In this document: piece by piece, positions 36,240-62,136 of the stretch
Numbering within the stretch: the first letter of the stretch is position 1
Layout: the number at the start of each line of letters is the position of its first letter
Origin: Hemibagrus wyckioides
Taxonomy: Eukaryota; Chordata; Actinopteri; Siluriformes; Bagridae
Assembly: GCF_019097595.1 (NCBI RefSeq)
Contig: NC_080710.1
Span: forward strand, 25,811,280 to 25,875,279
DNA length: 64,000 bases
Reading direction: 5' to 3'
The notes under the pieces: model-generated
The model's database searches: none
Told to the model about the DNA's origin: nothing
What the model saw: the letters and a program-made list of their open reading frames with translations, nothing else
Translations under genes and position numbers: made by a program

Positions 36240-36364
36240 TCAGGGATGTCGGGACACTGAGTACCATCTGGGTGTAGAAAGAGCAGGGAAGGCAAGGGAA
36301 GGGCTCCTCCTAGACATATTGCCTTTAATTTCTCTCTTTGTTGACCGGCCCCTGAGAAGCAAAG
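36240..36364 (+). other. rala: rala 5' noncoding exon (inferred)
   Basis: A strong donor AAAG|GTAAGT ends the exon at 36,364. The matching acceptor TTGCAG ends at 39,746, before a 153-base UTR segment that leads to the rala ATG. The 5' boundary is a guess. Confidence 0.5.
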
Positions 36365-37097
36365 GTAAGTTTGATTATTGCAATATATGGGCTGAATGCA
36401 GAACTGTTCGCTATTATAGCATAAGCATGTTAATAACATTAGATGCAGAAGAACAGTATTAGCTGGCTAGTTAGCACTACAGTCACATAACGCTAGCCGG
36501 CTAGCCCAACTCATGGGATGAATCTCAATGGGGTCCGTTATAATGACCGGTGCTGTCTCTAGAGTATGAAAAGATGCTTTTAACTCCCTTTATAGTGCAC
36601 TAAATGTCCTGGAGTGAGTTATCCGGGTTTGTAGTGATGTCCAGCCAGCTAGTGGCTAAGCGTGATGCTAATGTAACATTAAGGTCCAGTCAAGAGGACA
36701 TCCTCACATCCATGGAGTCAATTAGCCAAGTTTAGCTCTATACTGAGTCGCGTCTTTCTCAAGCAATTAAGACTAAATATGGATTGTCCATTTTTTTTTA
36801 TGTTGTGAGAATGTAAAAAAGATTCTTTTGTTTATTGTTCTTGATCTTGAGACTTATTTATCTATCTGTCTGTTTATTCTTGAGGGTTTTGTCACTGACA
36901 CTGATTTGGAATTGGCTTGCATTTTATATCATCTCAGCTTTACTATTAAACAACTGGTTTCACTTTCTGACTAAATTGAACAGCACGTTTTTCACTTAAA
37001 TACAAAACGCTTTATAGTTTTAATTAACTTTTTTTTTGTTTGTTTCAGACATGTCCATCTAAACCCAACTGTTGCATCCCTGAATTATTCCAAATAT

Positions 37098-37770
37098 ATA
37101 TATTGCCAAAGGTGTGGTTTTTCAGGGATTGGGCTTGGTCGCTTAGTTCCAGTGAAAGGAACTCGTAATGCTTCAGCATTGTACCAAGACATTCTGGACA
37201 ATTTCATGCTCCCAACTTTGTCAATTAGAGCGGAGACTGCGAGCCAGACCTTCTCGTCCAACATCAGTGCCTGACCTCACGAATGCGCTTTTAGTGGAAT
37301 GGTCAAAATTTCCCATTAACACACTCCTAAACCTTGTGGAAAGCCTTCCCAGAAGAGTTGAAGCTGTTATAGTTGCAAAGGGCGGGCCAAATCCATATTC
37401 CATTCATGTGCATGTAAAGGCAGACGTCCCAGTTTTGGCCTGGCTCACAGTCTCCACTCTAATTCATCCCAAAGTTGTTCTATCGGGTTGAGGTGCAGGG
37501 CAATCAAGTTCCTCCACACCAAACTCGCTCATCCATGTCTTGATGGACCTTGCTTTGTGCACTGGTTTGCAGTCATGTTGGAATAGGAAGGGGTCATCCC
37601 CAAACTGGTCCCACAAAACTTGGAGCATGAAATTGTCCAAAATGTCTTGGTATGCTGAAGCATTGAGTTCCTTTCACTGCAACAAAAAGGGGCCGAGCCC
37701 AACCCCTGAAACACAACACCTGAATTCAATGATTTGGAGGGTTGTCCCAAAACTTTTGGCAATAATAGTG
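37098..37770. mobile_element. Head-to-head composite of two Tc1-like relics
   Basis: The left part (37,098-37,410) runs in transposase sense, with 'accaagacattctggacaat' and the peptide NLVESLPRRVEAVIVAKGG. The right part (37,411-37,770) runs antisense and ends 'acttttggcaataatagtgt'. The outer arms are inverted copies of each other: 37,140-37,215 matches the reverse complement of 37,610-37,690. The minus-strand reading of the right part includes the HTKTFWTISCSKF segment seen again at 46,305-46,688. Confidence 0.75.
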
Positions 37771-37774
37771 TACA

Positions 37775-38095
37775 CCGATCAGACATAACATTATGAGCAG
37801 TGAGAGGTGAAATGAATAACACTGATTATCTCCTCATCATGGCACCTGTTAGTGGGTGGGATGTATTAGGCAGAAAGTGAACATTTTGTCCTCAAAGTTG
37901 ATGTGTTAGAAGCAGGAAAAATGGGAAAGCATAAGGATTTGAGAGAGTTTGACAAGGGCCATATTGTGATGGCTAGACCACTGGATCAGAGCATCTCAAA
38001 ACTGCAGCTCTAGGTCTGCAATGGTCTGTATCAAAAGTAGTCCAAAGGAGGAACAGTGGTGAACCGGTGACAGGGTCATGGGCGGCCAATTGTTG
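37775..38095 (+). mobile_element. Tc1-like element, 5' part, with HTH-domain relic
   Basis: It starts 'ccgatcagacataacattat' and then encodes a decayed transposase start ([18 protein letters not shown] at about 37,921). That segment matches the helix-turn-helix N-terminus of fish Tc1 transposases. It is 3'-truncated. A second copy is at 42,843-43,288. Confidence 0.8.
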
Positions 38096-38224
38096 ATTTA
38101 TTGTTTTATACCACATTACTGATTTGTGAGAAGATTAATTTTGATTTATTATCTATAACAGCAGCTTTGATAATACTGCATGCTGCAATTCAAATCACAG
38201 GTTTATATGAATTTGCTCATTCTA

Positions 38225-38300
38225 ATACAGTATGTCCAAAAGTATGTGGACACCTGACCATAGAACCCAACATGGGTCTTGCTTTAGATCACACTTTTTG
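38225..38300 (+). mobile_element. Tc1-like end fragment
   Basis: It reads 'cagtatgtccaaaagtatgt' then 'ggacacctgaccatagaacc'. This is a left end of the same family as 20,912-21,385. Confidence 0.7.
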
Positions 38301-38869
38301 CCAGTTTACCCCTTAAAATTGAATGATCTGTGTTTGAGTCCTCCTGAAAATGTTAAGCAGGTTAAAATTTATTGAAAGCTTTGCCAGTTGGAAAGTTTTC
38401 TTGTTGTTTTATTCTGTGCAGCCATGTTTTGAAAGTATGGTTTTATAACCAGGAGTTGTTTCCAAATGTCTTTAAGAAAGCTGGCTTCACACTTTCAGTA
38501 GAAAGCTGCTCACTTGGGGGGAAAAAAAGTGTTTGGCTTTGTCAAAGTCTATGCATATGAATCCAATTTTTTTTAAATACACATTGTTGTGCTGGCAGAA
38601 CTTTTCCCATTTTAGAGATTATTATTTTATGAGTCTTTTTCTTCACTCTTAGCGTGTCTGTCCATTATAAGTACTTTTAAAGAGTTCTACACATGAAGAT
38701 GCTTATAGCCAGAGCAAAGGATTTTGCTAAACCCTGTAGTTTATGTTGAACCCTGAAATGAGATGAGGAATTTAATCAACTTCTATCACTGTTTATATAT
38801 AAAATTAATGCATGTTGTTTTAATTTTAACTATATTGTTTATTCTAATGTGTATTATATTGATTATTTA

Positions 38870-39170
38870 TTGCTATACACGTTTGCCTCGCACCTTTGTG
38901 CAGGGATGTGGGTTCAGTTCCCGTCTCTGGCCTGCATGTCCTTCTCGTGCTTCTGGGGTTTCCTCCTTGTACTCTGGCACATGTGTTATAGGCTGATTGG
39001 AATCTCTAAATCATCCGTAGTGTGTGAATGGGTGTGTGTGTGTGTGTCTACCCCATCAGGGATGTCCCCCGACTTGTGCCATGGGATAGGCTCCAGGTTC
39101 CCCACAACCCTGTGTATGCTAAGCAGTACAGAGGACGGATGGATGAAGGTCATTGGCTTTTCCATGTTTG
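38870..39170 (+). repeat. DANA/Mermaid-type SINE
   Basis: The blocks in order are 'ttgcctcgcacctttgtgca', 'gggatgtgggttcagttccc' (B-box-like), 'ctggggtttcctccttgtac', 'tgattggaatctctaaatca', 'ccgtagtgtgtgaatgggtg' and 'gggataggctccaggttccc', ending 'gaggacggatggatgaagg'. It is almost complete from the B box on. Confidence 0.8.
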
Positions 39171-39746
39171 CCCGATTGTGGGTTTGAATCCTGACAATAA
39201 GGAGCTCTCTGGGAGGGGGTGGGATGTATTACATGCTCTTTCCTGTCAATCACAGTGGCACTAGATAATCACGGGTATTTCTGAGCTCATGCATGTGAGG
39301 AAGAGGGCAGATGGTGCTTGCCTCTGAGTGTGTTACGCTGGCCTATGGCACAGCGTGAGCAGCAGTTTTGCAAATATGCACTTGGCTGGCATTTTTATCT
39401 CCATCTCATTTGTCCTATTGAAAATGCAGAAGCCATCAGCTACTAAAAGGTCATGGGGACCCAAAAACCAAAGAATGGCTTGATCAACACTGCACCTTTT
39501 GTCATTTTTTGAGCATCCCATAACCAATAGGGATCCATCAGGAAGCAGCCTTTAGGTGTTTAATATTCCGTATGTTGTCTGGTGTCGTAAAAAAAATCTC
39601 AATTCATTTCAGAATAACTATATCAGACAGTGGAACTGTGAATGCATGAATAAGACATTATATACAGTGATTCAGACTTTGGCACATGCATAGTGTTTGT
39701 CTTTAATTCTGACATCTTTGATTACTTAAGACCCTTTTCTTGCAGG

Positions 39747-39899
39747 TACACGCCTTGGCCCTTTCACAGAGTCCACATTGATCCTCATCACATCTGTGAC
39801 TTGTACCATTTCCTTCTTCCCGATCTCTCCTCACCGCTGCTCAGCACTCTCCTGCACCGCACTTAATCCTCCTCTCTAGCCCTGCCCTCCTGAGTTGCC
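39747..39899 (+). other. rala: rala 5' UTR, second exon
   Basis: It runs from the acceptor TTGCAG (ending 39,746) to the ATG at 39,900, and is pyrimidine-rich. Confidence 0.7.
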
Positions 39900-43622
<3,723 letters not shown>

Positions 43623-46140
43623 TAAAAAAAAAAGTGCTTTAACAATCATTCCCATGCTCTTCCCTTATGTTTTAAGTATGTAAATATGTCTGTTCCATAT
43701 TTCACCTCACAGCCAACTAATCCTGGCGTGTGTGTAAATCTGTGAGGGGTTTGCAGCTTTGTGGTCATGGTGATCGTCCGTCAGAGCCAGAGTTGGTTTT
43801 ATAGCGCTTTAGAGTTTTGCCTCAGATGAAGCTACTAGGAGCGCCTTTTCACTTTCCACCATGCGTTCGTTGTTTGCCAACGTACCAGAAAATCCACAAT
43901 ATCTTGTGGAGCGTCATTGCCACATGTTGGCACCACTTTTCGAATCGCTCTCAATCCAGTGATTTGAACAGGTTCAGCACAAACCCTGGGATCCTGCTGC
44001 TTGATAAAATCCTGAACTGGAACCAGTGGGTCAAAAAAAAAAAAAAGGTGTACCACTCAATAGGTTCAGATCTATTATTCCTGGGTTATTTGCTCAATTT
44101 TGTTTGTAAAAAAAAAAAAAAAAGAGGTCAAATATCCCACAAGACAGGCTGCCTTAGACCGAATGAAATCAGATGGATATAAGTTACTAATGAGCCATTG
44201 TGTGTCCTCGTTATACAAACATAAATGTCGGATTGTTGTTACAGGAAAAAATGTTTGGCTGTCAGTCATGCTTAATTGTTGCTGTTTATATTAAAAGCAC
44301 AGTAACATGGGGTTAATAGCTAGTAAACACTGACGGTATGAGACACTAGTTGTGTGTATCTTTAACAATTTCCCCCTTTTGTTTTATTCGATGCTTTTCG
44401 CAAAGCTTGTGAGAAATGTGAATTGGGAAAAGGAAGTTGCTTGCAAAGCCATTTGACTTCCTGATGCCTTCGTGTCAAATGTGAATGTGAAGCTCCATAT
44501 TCAACCTTTTTAAGGTATTGAAGATATTGGAGCAGTAGTTTGCAGGGAAGGCCACTTGCCCTGTATAACGTACTTTTAAACTGTACATGGCTTTATTGTA
44601 GTTTGTAAATGTGGTGTTTTGCAAGGTGTTCTCTGCCATAATATCAGAGATGCAATTTACAAAAAAAGGCTAATGCCCTGTAAAATACCAGTACAATGTT
44701 TTATGTTATTCTGTGGGGTAAGTAAAGTGGCCGTTCGTGTGTACTTTTTTTTTTTTTTCTTTTTCTTTTTTTTTTTTTTATACACAAGTACACATTGAAA
44801 CAAACTTTATTGAGATTTTGTTTTATTGGTCATTATGTTCAGATTTTAATTTATTTTTAATGAATGACTGACTTTATTATAGACATTTCTTAATGTAGAA
44901 TATTAGTTTCACTGTACTCTTTGTGTATTTCTTTCTTTTAATGTACCTCTTTTATATTGCTTTTTAACAAAAATGCTCTAACTGGCCAATTGCTTAATTT
45001 ACCAAAATGTAGTGTAGTGGAGGTTTGATGCGTTTGCGCTCACATCTAATACATACAAAACACTAACAACAGCCAGGCATGCGTTCTGCAAATGTGTTTT
45101 TTTTTTTTTGTTTTTTTAAATGGACAAGTGACACTAAAGGTTTTAGATAACACAACACCATCATTGCCAGGTTTGTGAGTTTTCAGAAATCTGGGACAAA
45201 CCATTTTGTAGATTTGATCAGTTTTTAAAATTGAGATCTTTACACCTGTAACCACCACGATGCCATTTATGGTTATTCATAGTTCACGGTTAATATAGTA
45301 TCAAATGTTGAACTGTAACTCTGTTGAAGCTTAAGTATGAAATACTGTATGTTGGAACGGTAGTGTGAGATAACCATGGTGGGCTTTTGTAGCAAAATTA
45401 CTAAGCTGTGCTTTGCCTACTTATTTACTAATCCTGTCATGGTGCTAATTTCTTGCTTATTCGCAATGGCTCAAACGTACCTGTTCACGTGCGTGCAAGC
45501 GTGTGCACATGCACACAAGATTTGTTTAAAAACTGTATGAATGATGTTCGTGTCCATGCAAATTATTAGACTGAATTCAATACAACCCAATTTAATTCAT
45601 GTACGGACTTGTTAGAATGTTTTCTTTGTGAAATGCACTGTTCTGTCTTATATTTGGCAGGACCCATCATTTTACTCTTCACTCTGTAGCAGCAGTGAAG
45701 ATTTTTTTTGCATTGCCATTTTTAAAAAAAGTTTCATTTACTATGTTTTGTTTCTAATGCTGATCTGTTCTTCCAGGATTCATTTCCGTCAAAGGTCATT
45801 GTGAATGATTGCACGGGGCAAAAACTTTATTTTATCACTCGCAGATCAGTTTGTAATTTATCTAACTTGTTTTGCATTTTTGTACAGTATATAGGCATCT
45901 AATGTGACTGTTCCAAATGATTTACACTTTACAGGTTTATAAACATCCATGTACATACGTTTAACTCCTGCAGTAGTTGACCACGCCATTGGCACTTAAT
46001 TTCATTGGCACCACACACTTTTCTTTCTTTCTTTTTTTTTTTTTTTCTGCTGAATTAGCCATATCCCTCTGTATTTGTCTCTATGACTTCTGTACTGTGA
46101 GCCATTGGAAAGAAAAAATAAATTGAAAGTGATGACTTTT
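43623..46140 (+). other. rala: rala 3' UTR and polyadenylation site
   Basis: About 2.5 kb of AU-rich sequence follows the stop codon at 43,620-43,622 and runs to AATAAA at 46,117-46,122. There are long internal A and T runs (44,034-44,045, 44,107-44,122, 44,744-44,780) and ATTTA-type motifs. A long rala 3' UTR is usual in vertebrates. The exact cleavage site is inferred. Confidence 0.65.
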
Positions 46141-46304
46141 TTTTTTTTTTTTTTATTAGAAATAAAATCGTTATTCAGACTCTATTTAAACGTAGTGACA
46201 TAATTCTGATGTTATGATCTTATATATAACAACACATAAGGACAACACAGTTTCTATTTATTCCTTGTCGGACCAGTAAAGTTAAATCATAGTTTAGTCA
46301 TATA

Positions 46305-46688
46305 CACTATTGCCAAAAGTTTTGGGACACCCCTCCAAATCATTGAATTTAGGGGTTGGGCTCAGCCCCCTAGTTTCGGTAAAAGGAACAACGTGACTGC
46401 AATATGATGCTCTAATTCATCCCAAAGGTGTTTTATCGGGTTGAGGTCAGGACTCTGTGCAGGACAGTCAAGTTCCTCCACACCAAACTCGCTCATCCAT
46501 GTCTTTCTGGACCTTGCTTTGTGCATTGGTGTGCAGTCATGTTGGAACAGGAAGGGGTCATCCCCAAACTGTGTCCAAAATGTCTTGGTATGCTGAAGCA
46601 TTAAAAGTGGCCAAGCCCAACCCCTGAAAAACAACACCTGAATTCCCTGATTTGTAGGGGTGTCTCAAAAATGTTTGGCAATATAGTG
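46305..46688 (-). mobile_element. Complete short Tc1/mariner-type non-autonomous element with TA target sites
   Basis: The 384-base element begins 'cactattgccaaaagttttg' and ends 'aatgtttggcaatatagtg', and TA flanks both sides (46,303-46,304 and 46,689-46,690). The terminal inverted repeats extend about 70 bases with mismatches. The minus strand reads FGDDPFLFQHDCTPMHKARS and then GVEELDCPAQSPDLNPIKHL. These match the second and third acidic motifs of the Tc1 catalytic domain, in a small internal remnant. It is too short to be autonomous. Confidence 0.88.
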
Positions 46689-46694
46689 TACATA

Positions 46695-47060
46695 ATTCCT
46701 GACAATCATGCTATTGTTTGGTTCTTCCCCAAACTCTTGCTCCAAAGATGGGAGCACACAATAGTCTAGAATAGCTTTGCATCTTTAAGTCTTTGTTTTC
46801 TCTTCACTGGAACTAAGAGGACCAAGCTCTTCCAGCATGACACAATGCAAGCTTTATGTACACATGGTTTGTACAGTTTGCAGTGTCCTGCACAGAACCC
46901 TGACCTCAACCCCACTGGCCACCTTTGGGATGAACTGGAACACAGACGACACCCCAAACCTCCTCACTAATGTTCTTAATGCTCTTGGAGCTTATTATAA
47001 CAGCAATAAGATGTTCAAGAAGATCATATGGGTGTGCTGGTCAAGTGTGTAGAATCTTTT
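46695..47060 (+). mobile_element. Tc1-like relic, internal part
   Basis: It contains 'ttggttcttccccaaactct', 'cttcactggaactaagagga', 'cttccagcatgacacaatgc' and 'ggatgaactggaacacagac', in the order of the transposase of copy A at 20,912. It directly follows the TA-flanked element. Confidence 0.7.
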
Positions 47061-48088
47061 GCCCTTGAATATCTAGTTGGATGAGAAATTGTGTGTGTGT
47101 GTGTTGGGTTAAAGAATCTTTCATCACAGATGTGGGTCGAACTCGCCCTCTAGTGGGAAGGGTGTGTATTGCAGTATTTACGCAGTTGAGAGAAGTTAAG
47201 TGCCACGGCTCTAAGCGTCTCTGCCATGATTGAAGGCCTTTACAGTGCTCAGAGAGGCCTTGTAGTAACATGTTTCCAACGCGGGTTTCGCTACACACTC
47301 ACACACACAAAAAAGTCTTATTATACCAAATTCCTAAATAATTAACATATTATAATTACAATAATCTCGTTAATTTAGCCACTGATCTCTCTGAAAGGGA
47401 CATTCGTTGTGATGTTTTTAAATGTGTATTTAATTTGTTGAATCTGCTGAAGAGGAATGTAAGCTAGCCAGCGAGGCAAGCCTAGCTTTGCGTAGCTACT
47501 TCCTTGTTAGTGAGAGTCAGTAGTGTGAGGGCAAAAGCGTCAAGAAGTTTCACTCTGAAAGAGTACACGAATTCTTTTCTTGGGTTTGTTTCTCTCTAGC
47601 AATCTTATTTTCCACAAGTTACAACAGCGCCTGAACACCACTCCTGGTTAAAATGGAGAAACATTCAGTAGTATGAAGCCATGGAAGACGATTTGAAGAA
47701 GAAGAAGAAGAAGAAGAAGGCTCTTCATGCGATGGCTCGCTAAGTTAGCGGCAGCTAGTCAACTACCAAGCTAATCACAGTTAGCCGGCTAACACATGCT
47801 GAAATGCTCGCAACTGGATTACCAAGACATTGTCTCGGCTTCTGGACCATTTAAAGAATATATTCTTCGACCGATTATTTGCTCGCTGTACTGATGCTGT
47901 GGATTGGCTTTTGTGCAGAAGAGACAAAACCCGCGGCTGGAGGAGACTCTGGCTATTTTAGCTAGCTAATTTGGCTAGCTATATAGCTAGCTACCAGCTA
48001 TATTTGTTTCAAATGTTTTGCTTTGTTTTTACCGGGGACCGGTCACCTGGAAACAAACCTTTCAGAACGGGGAGATTAAACGCGATCA
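47061..48088 (+). promoter_or_regulatory. cdk13: cdk13 promoter and 5' UTR
   Basis: The stretch from about 47,450 is richer in CpG and holds a (GAA)n run (47,696-47,719) and several 'gctagct' repeats (47,960-48,000). An in-frame stop TAA at 48,077-48,079 lies 9 bases before the CDK13 ATG. This fixes 48,089 as the earliest possible start in that frame. An out-of-frame ATG at 48,018 opens a 117-codon reading frame that overlaps the start. The transcription start cannot be fixed. Confidence 0.55.
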
Positions 48089-58105
<10,017 letters not shown>

Positions 58106-58960
58106 TTGACTCCCAAAAATGGGAGGGACAACAAAGTTATAGACTTACACCTCAGAAAAGGACGACTGTAAAAGAGAGAAGCAGTTGCCATCGATCAAGC
58201 CAGCACTGAGTGCACTACAGAGGCACGCTTAATTTGTAATAATTCTAATTATGGATGCAGGCAGGAATTTCAGTAGAGTATTGTGGCTTGAGCTACAACT
58301 AGAGAGGTGTGAGATGAGAGGGATTACTTTTTCCTCCTCATCCTTTTTTCTATTAGTTACCCCTCTCTATGATTTGGTAATCTATCAAACTGCTGTCTTT
58401 TAAATAAAATTTCACCTTTTTTGAGTGTGCATTTACCAGCCTGGTAAGTGTTTTTATTATCTGTACCTTAGTGGCACCTTTAATTGCATAAGGACAGACT
58501 AGTATTACAATGTTTTGCACTACTGAGTAAAGTAGGTGGAAACAACTAAGATATGGAATGATTTTGATGTGCTGTATCTGCACAAGATGAAATGACCAGT
58601 AATGTAGGTTTTTTTTTTTTTTCCCTTTTCCCCTTAATGACTTAACTTGGTTGGGCTTGGTCCGTTTTTCACTGGAGGAGCTTTTTTAAAAAGCATTTGG
58701 CTCCAGTGAGATTGGCAGCACTTGGGTGACTACGCTCCTTTAAATTGGTTTGTCTACTGAACAACTGAATGAAACAAAGCTGTATTTTCTCACCAGTTCC
58801 ACCAGCCATTGTCTACAGCCATTGTAAAATGGAACAAAGAGACCAGTTTAATCCAGTTTCAAATAGGAGAGGAGCAGCAATGTCTTTTTTACTAAATGTT
58901 TTTGTTCTTTTGGCAAATGTTTATTAAAGAAATGCCAACCATGTATGTCCTGTGTAGCCT
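58106..58960 (+). other. cdk13: cdk13 3' UTR
   Basis: AATAAA lies at 58,403-58,408 and a weaker ATTAAA at about 58,922. Both can end a 3' UTR of 0.3 or 0.8 kb, and longer forms cannot be ruled out. Confidence 0.5.
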
Positions 58961-59329
58961 GTTCTTGTAGCATTGATAAGGCAGACTGCGAATTCATCTA
59001 TTCAATCTATTCAGCACTACAGTTTTTTCTTTTTTTTTCCCCATCTCTGCTGTAACAGCTGCTTCAACTCTTCAAGGCTGAACTTATGAGCTGAATTGGG
59101 GCAAACGACTGCACAGAGAGAGACAGAGGTGTTTTGCTCTGCACTAACACACCTGCATCAGCTTCCCTTGGTTGAGTTATAGCTTTGTGTGTGTGTGCTT
59201 TTCTGTGACGCCTTTTATCCAGAGTGACTTGAAATGCTTTGTAGTCTTCTTGTTAGTACAAATGGCCTAGAAATACTACGCAAGTCTCAAGGGCTTAACA
59301 TGCTTTGAGTGTCGTTTAAGTGCTTGGTT

Positions 59330-59880
59330 CACAGGTAGGTCATTTGCAGCAGAAGTTTATTCCATCACCAGTGTGCAAGAATAGAGAAACGTCTTTATCC
59401 AGGTTTCTCTTGTATCTTGAAGGCTCATGGGTCAAGTCAAAACCATGCCAGAGGTTTAAAGCTAAAGTGGTACAGAGTGTGGTTTCTGTAGTGCCTTCAG
59501 GTAGATTTGTGTCTTTTTCAGCAGAGGGTATGCATGTTGACTCTGGTTGATTTGCTGGTTTCTTACGGCACACGGAAAGATCCAGATCCAGAAAGTTGAG
59601 TAATCCGATCCTGAGATGACGAGGGATTAAAGCAGCATCTGAGTGACCTCTGTGGAAACAGCCAAGACTTGCATGACTGAGTCAGGTTAGAATATGAGGA
59701 GTGAAGGATCATTGGTTGTCCAGAACAACCCCAAGATTGTGTGCGCTGTCGGAAGGTTTGAGACGAGTATTACCGGGAAGATCTTGACATGGAGCTGTTG
59801 TATATCTCCAGGGACATGCAGCAGGTCAGTCTTGCTGTGGTTTAGCTTCAGGTCCCGATGATATGTGAATTATAAGGTGT
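59330..59880 (-). mobile_element. LINE relic (L2/Maui-like reverse transcriptase fragment)
   Basis: The minus strand carries, with frame breaks, KLNHSKTDLLHVPGD, RLKPSDSAHNLGVVLDNQ and later SLGCFHRGHSDAALIP. The first two match the region of fish L2-group LINE reverse transcriptases just before the 'LDYCNSLL' segment. It is heavily decayed. Confidence 0.6.
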
Positions 59881-60636
59881 CCACCACATCATATAATCTG
59901 CAGAAATATTTGTTTCTGAGAAAGTTACCAGTTAGGACTGGCTTTCCAGGTAAGAACCAAAACCGACCCAATAACGACATTAACAGTATGTCCCATTAAC
60001 TTACTGGATATTCCCAGTTTACCCTCCTATGTGGTGACAATTAACCAATAAAAGGAAAGCACTGAGCAGGCTCCTGTTATCCAAGATCAGGGGAAAAGCA
60101 GCCAAAGCAAGTAGGGAAAGCATGATTTTGTAAAAAATTTTAGTATTTCAAACATTTTGCTTTCTAATGTTAATGGTAGGCATTTATGGAAGCATGTGTT
60201 GATTTTTATTCAGTTACTCAAAGGGGACAGTTTACACACTATAAAATTAGCTGGATTAAAAGGAGTGAAATCCTTCTTGCAGTCATTACATTTCATTCAT
60301 TTTGGCATCAAAGTCACATCCATATACAATATACCACCATATGATTTGATTTGCTAGCCTCTAATCTACACATGGCCAAATTTCTTTGAGTCTGGCCTAG
60401 CATTAATTTGTGAATGAGGATGAAATAGAGAAGGACTATTTTAAATTCCAGAGTTCTGGGCATATGACATTGCTAGACTATTTACACTTCAGTAAAAGTA
60501 GCAGATTTATAACCAACTATAATCCGTAAAAAGTAGACTAGACACAGCTTCTGTCAGCATTTGCCAAATATAAAATAACATTTCTTAGCATCTGGCAAAT
60601 CAAAAAAGAAGGGGAAATGAAATATGTCCACTTTTC

Positions 60637-60639
<3 letters not shown>

Positions 60640-60690
<51 letters not shown>
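60640..60690. repeat. (ATT)n microsatellite
   Basis: About 17 uninterrupted copies. It gives a poly-Tyr reading in one frame that has no meaning. Confidence 0.95.
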
Positions 60691-61158
60691 TTTACTGTAT
60701 ACAAACTATAAAGAATATATGTCTAAAACTCCAGCTCTATCAGTCTGTTTAGCTCAGTCTGTATATAAACCCACATGCAATCTGGCTGTCTTACATAAAC
60801 TAGCCACTCCAGCCAGCATTCTCTACCTCTTCTCCACACCACTAGGCCACACCACTTGGCCAGGTAGAAACATTACTATAGTCTTGTGCTGTTATATATT
60901 TATATCTCTAACATATGTATAGTTCTTTTGATCCATATTTTAAGCCATATTGTGGCGACTTTTCAGGAACTTTAGTCTAATAGTATTCAGTATATCGCAC
61001 TGTTTCCAATTGCACGTTGCAGTACATGTCCATCACACAAAATAATTAATAATAAACATCATTTCTATTAATTTCATTATAGTAGTAATGTATATTGGTG
61101 TAATCCAGTTTATACTTAATGACATTATTCTCAAACAGTCCGGTGAGTGGGAAGCTGG

Positions 61159-61328
61159 GGATGTGGTAGTTTAGCGGTTAAGGTGTTGGATTACTGATTG
61201 GAAGGTTGTGAATGAAATCCCAAATCCACTAATCTGTCTCTGCTGGACCCTTGAGCAAGGCCCTCAGTTGTATGTAAAATGAGATAAGTCGCTCTGGATA
61301 AGCGCATCTGCCAAATGTAAATGTAACT
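61159..61328 (+). repeat. V-type tRNA-derived SINE, nearly full length
   Basis: An A-box-like 'gtggtagtttagcggttaag' is followed by a B-box-like 'ggttgtgaatgaaatcccaa'. Then come 'cccttgagcaaggccctcag' and the conserved tail 'gtcgctctggataagcgcat' with 'ctgccaaatgtaaatgta'. It is the most complete of its family in the window. Confidence 0.82.
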
Positions 61329-62136
61329 AAAATGGCTGATTTTAACTGATGTCTCTATTAAGTATATTGTTTATTTATTTGGATATAAATGTCAGAAGGT
61401 CAATGGGAGACAAAATGTAATGCTGTAGTTCAATAAACGTCTGAAATTCTTGACATCATTAGAAATGAAAGCCAAATAATCCCAGGTCAGAATGTTAATA
61501 TCCAAGTTTATTACTGTGCAGTGTTGCAAAAAGAAAGCTGTCATCAGTTTTGTCATTATGCTCATTTCTCTGACAGTCTCAGCCTTTGTGGTTATTAGTC
61601 TGACTCTGTCCAAGGTGATATTAAAATCATAGCAATATTTTAAAATATTTTTTTAATGATCATTAGTATGTATAAATGGTCTGAGACGAACAAACTTGCA
61701 ACAGTAACTCGACTAATATTAGTCTCTTTAGTCTCTTTGCTGCCCTCTAGAGGATCACTTACCACACTACACTACCTTTTGTACCTAATTATGAAATTCA
61801 TTTCAATAAAATTCACTTTTGTGAATGTGCTCGATTCAACAATTGCTTCATGCTCATAATCTGTGCAGGACTGTAAAGAAGTTTCCACCTCACATCAGCG
61901 CAATGATAATCGTCGTTAATAAACAAAGACACAACGTTTTTAAGAGTCGGTTTTAATAAATAAATTCCAAACAGCATGGCAATAGTGAACATGTGAAAAA
62001 AGGCACTTAAAAATAAAAGACTAGCTAGGATTTGAGGCATCTCGGGTAATATAATACTGCATTATACATCAAATTTCAAGAATTTTCCAGTTCTATGTCT
62101 TGGTAGTTGCAGGAAAGATGTCAAAATGGCTATTTC

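Larger units (their letters stand above)
36365..39746 (+). other. rala intron 1, transposon-rich
   Basis: This intron holds the head-to-head Tc1 composite (37,098-37,770), a second Tc1-like element (37,775-38,095), a Tc1 end fragment (38,225-38,300) and a SINE (38,870-39,170). The stretch after the SINE to about 39,400 looks like another dispersed repeat. No coding exon was seen. Confidence 0.65.
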
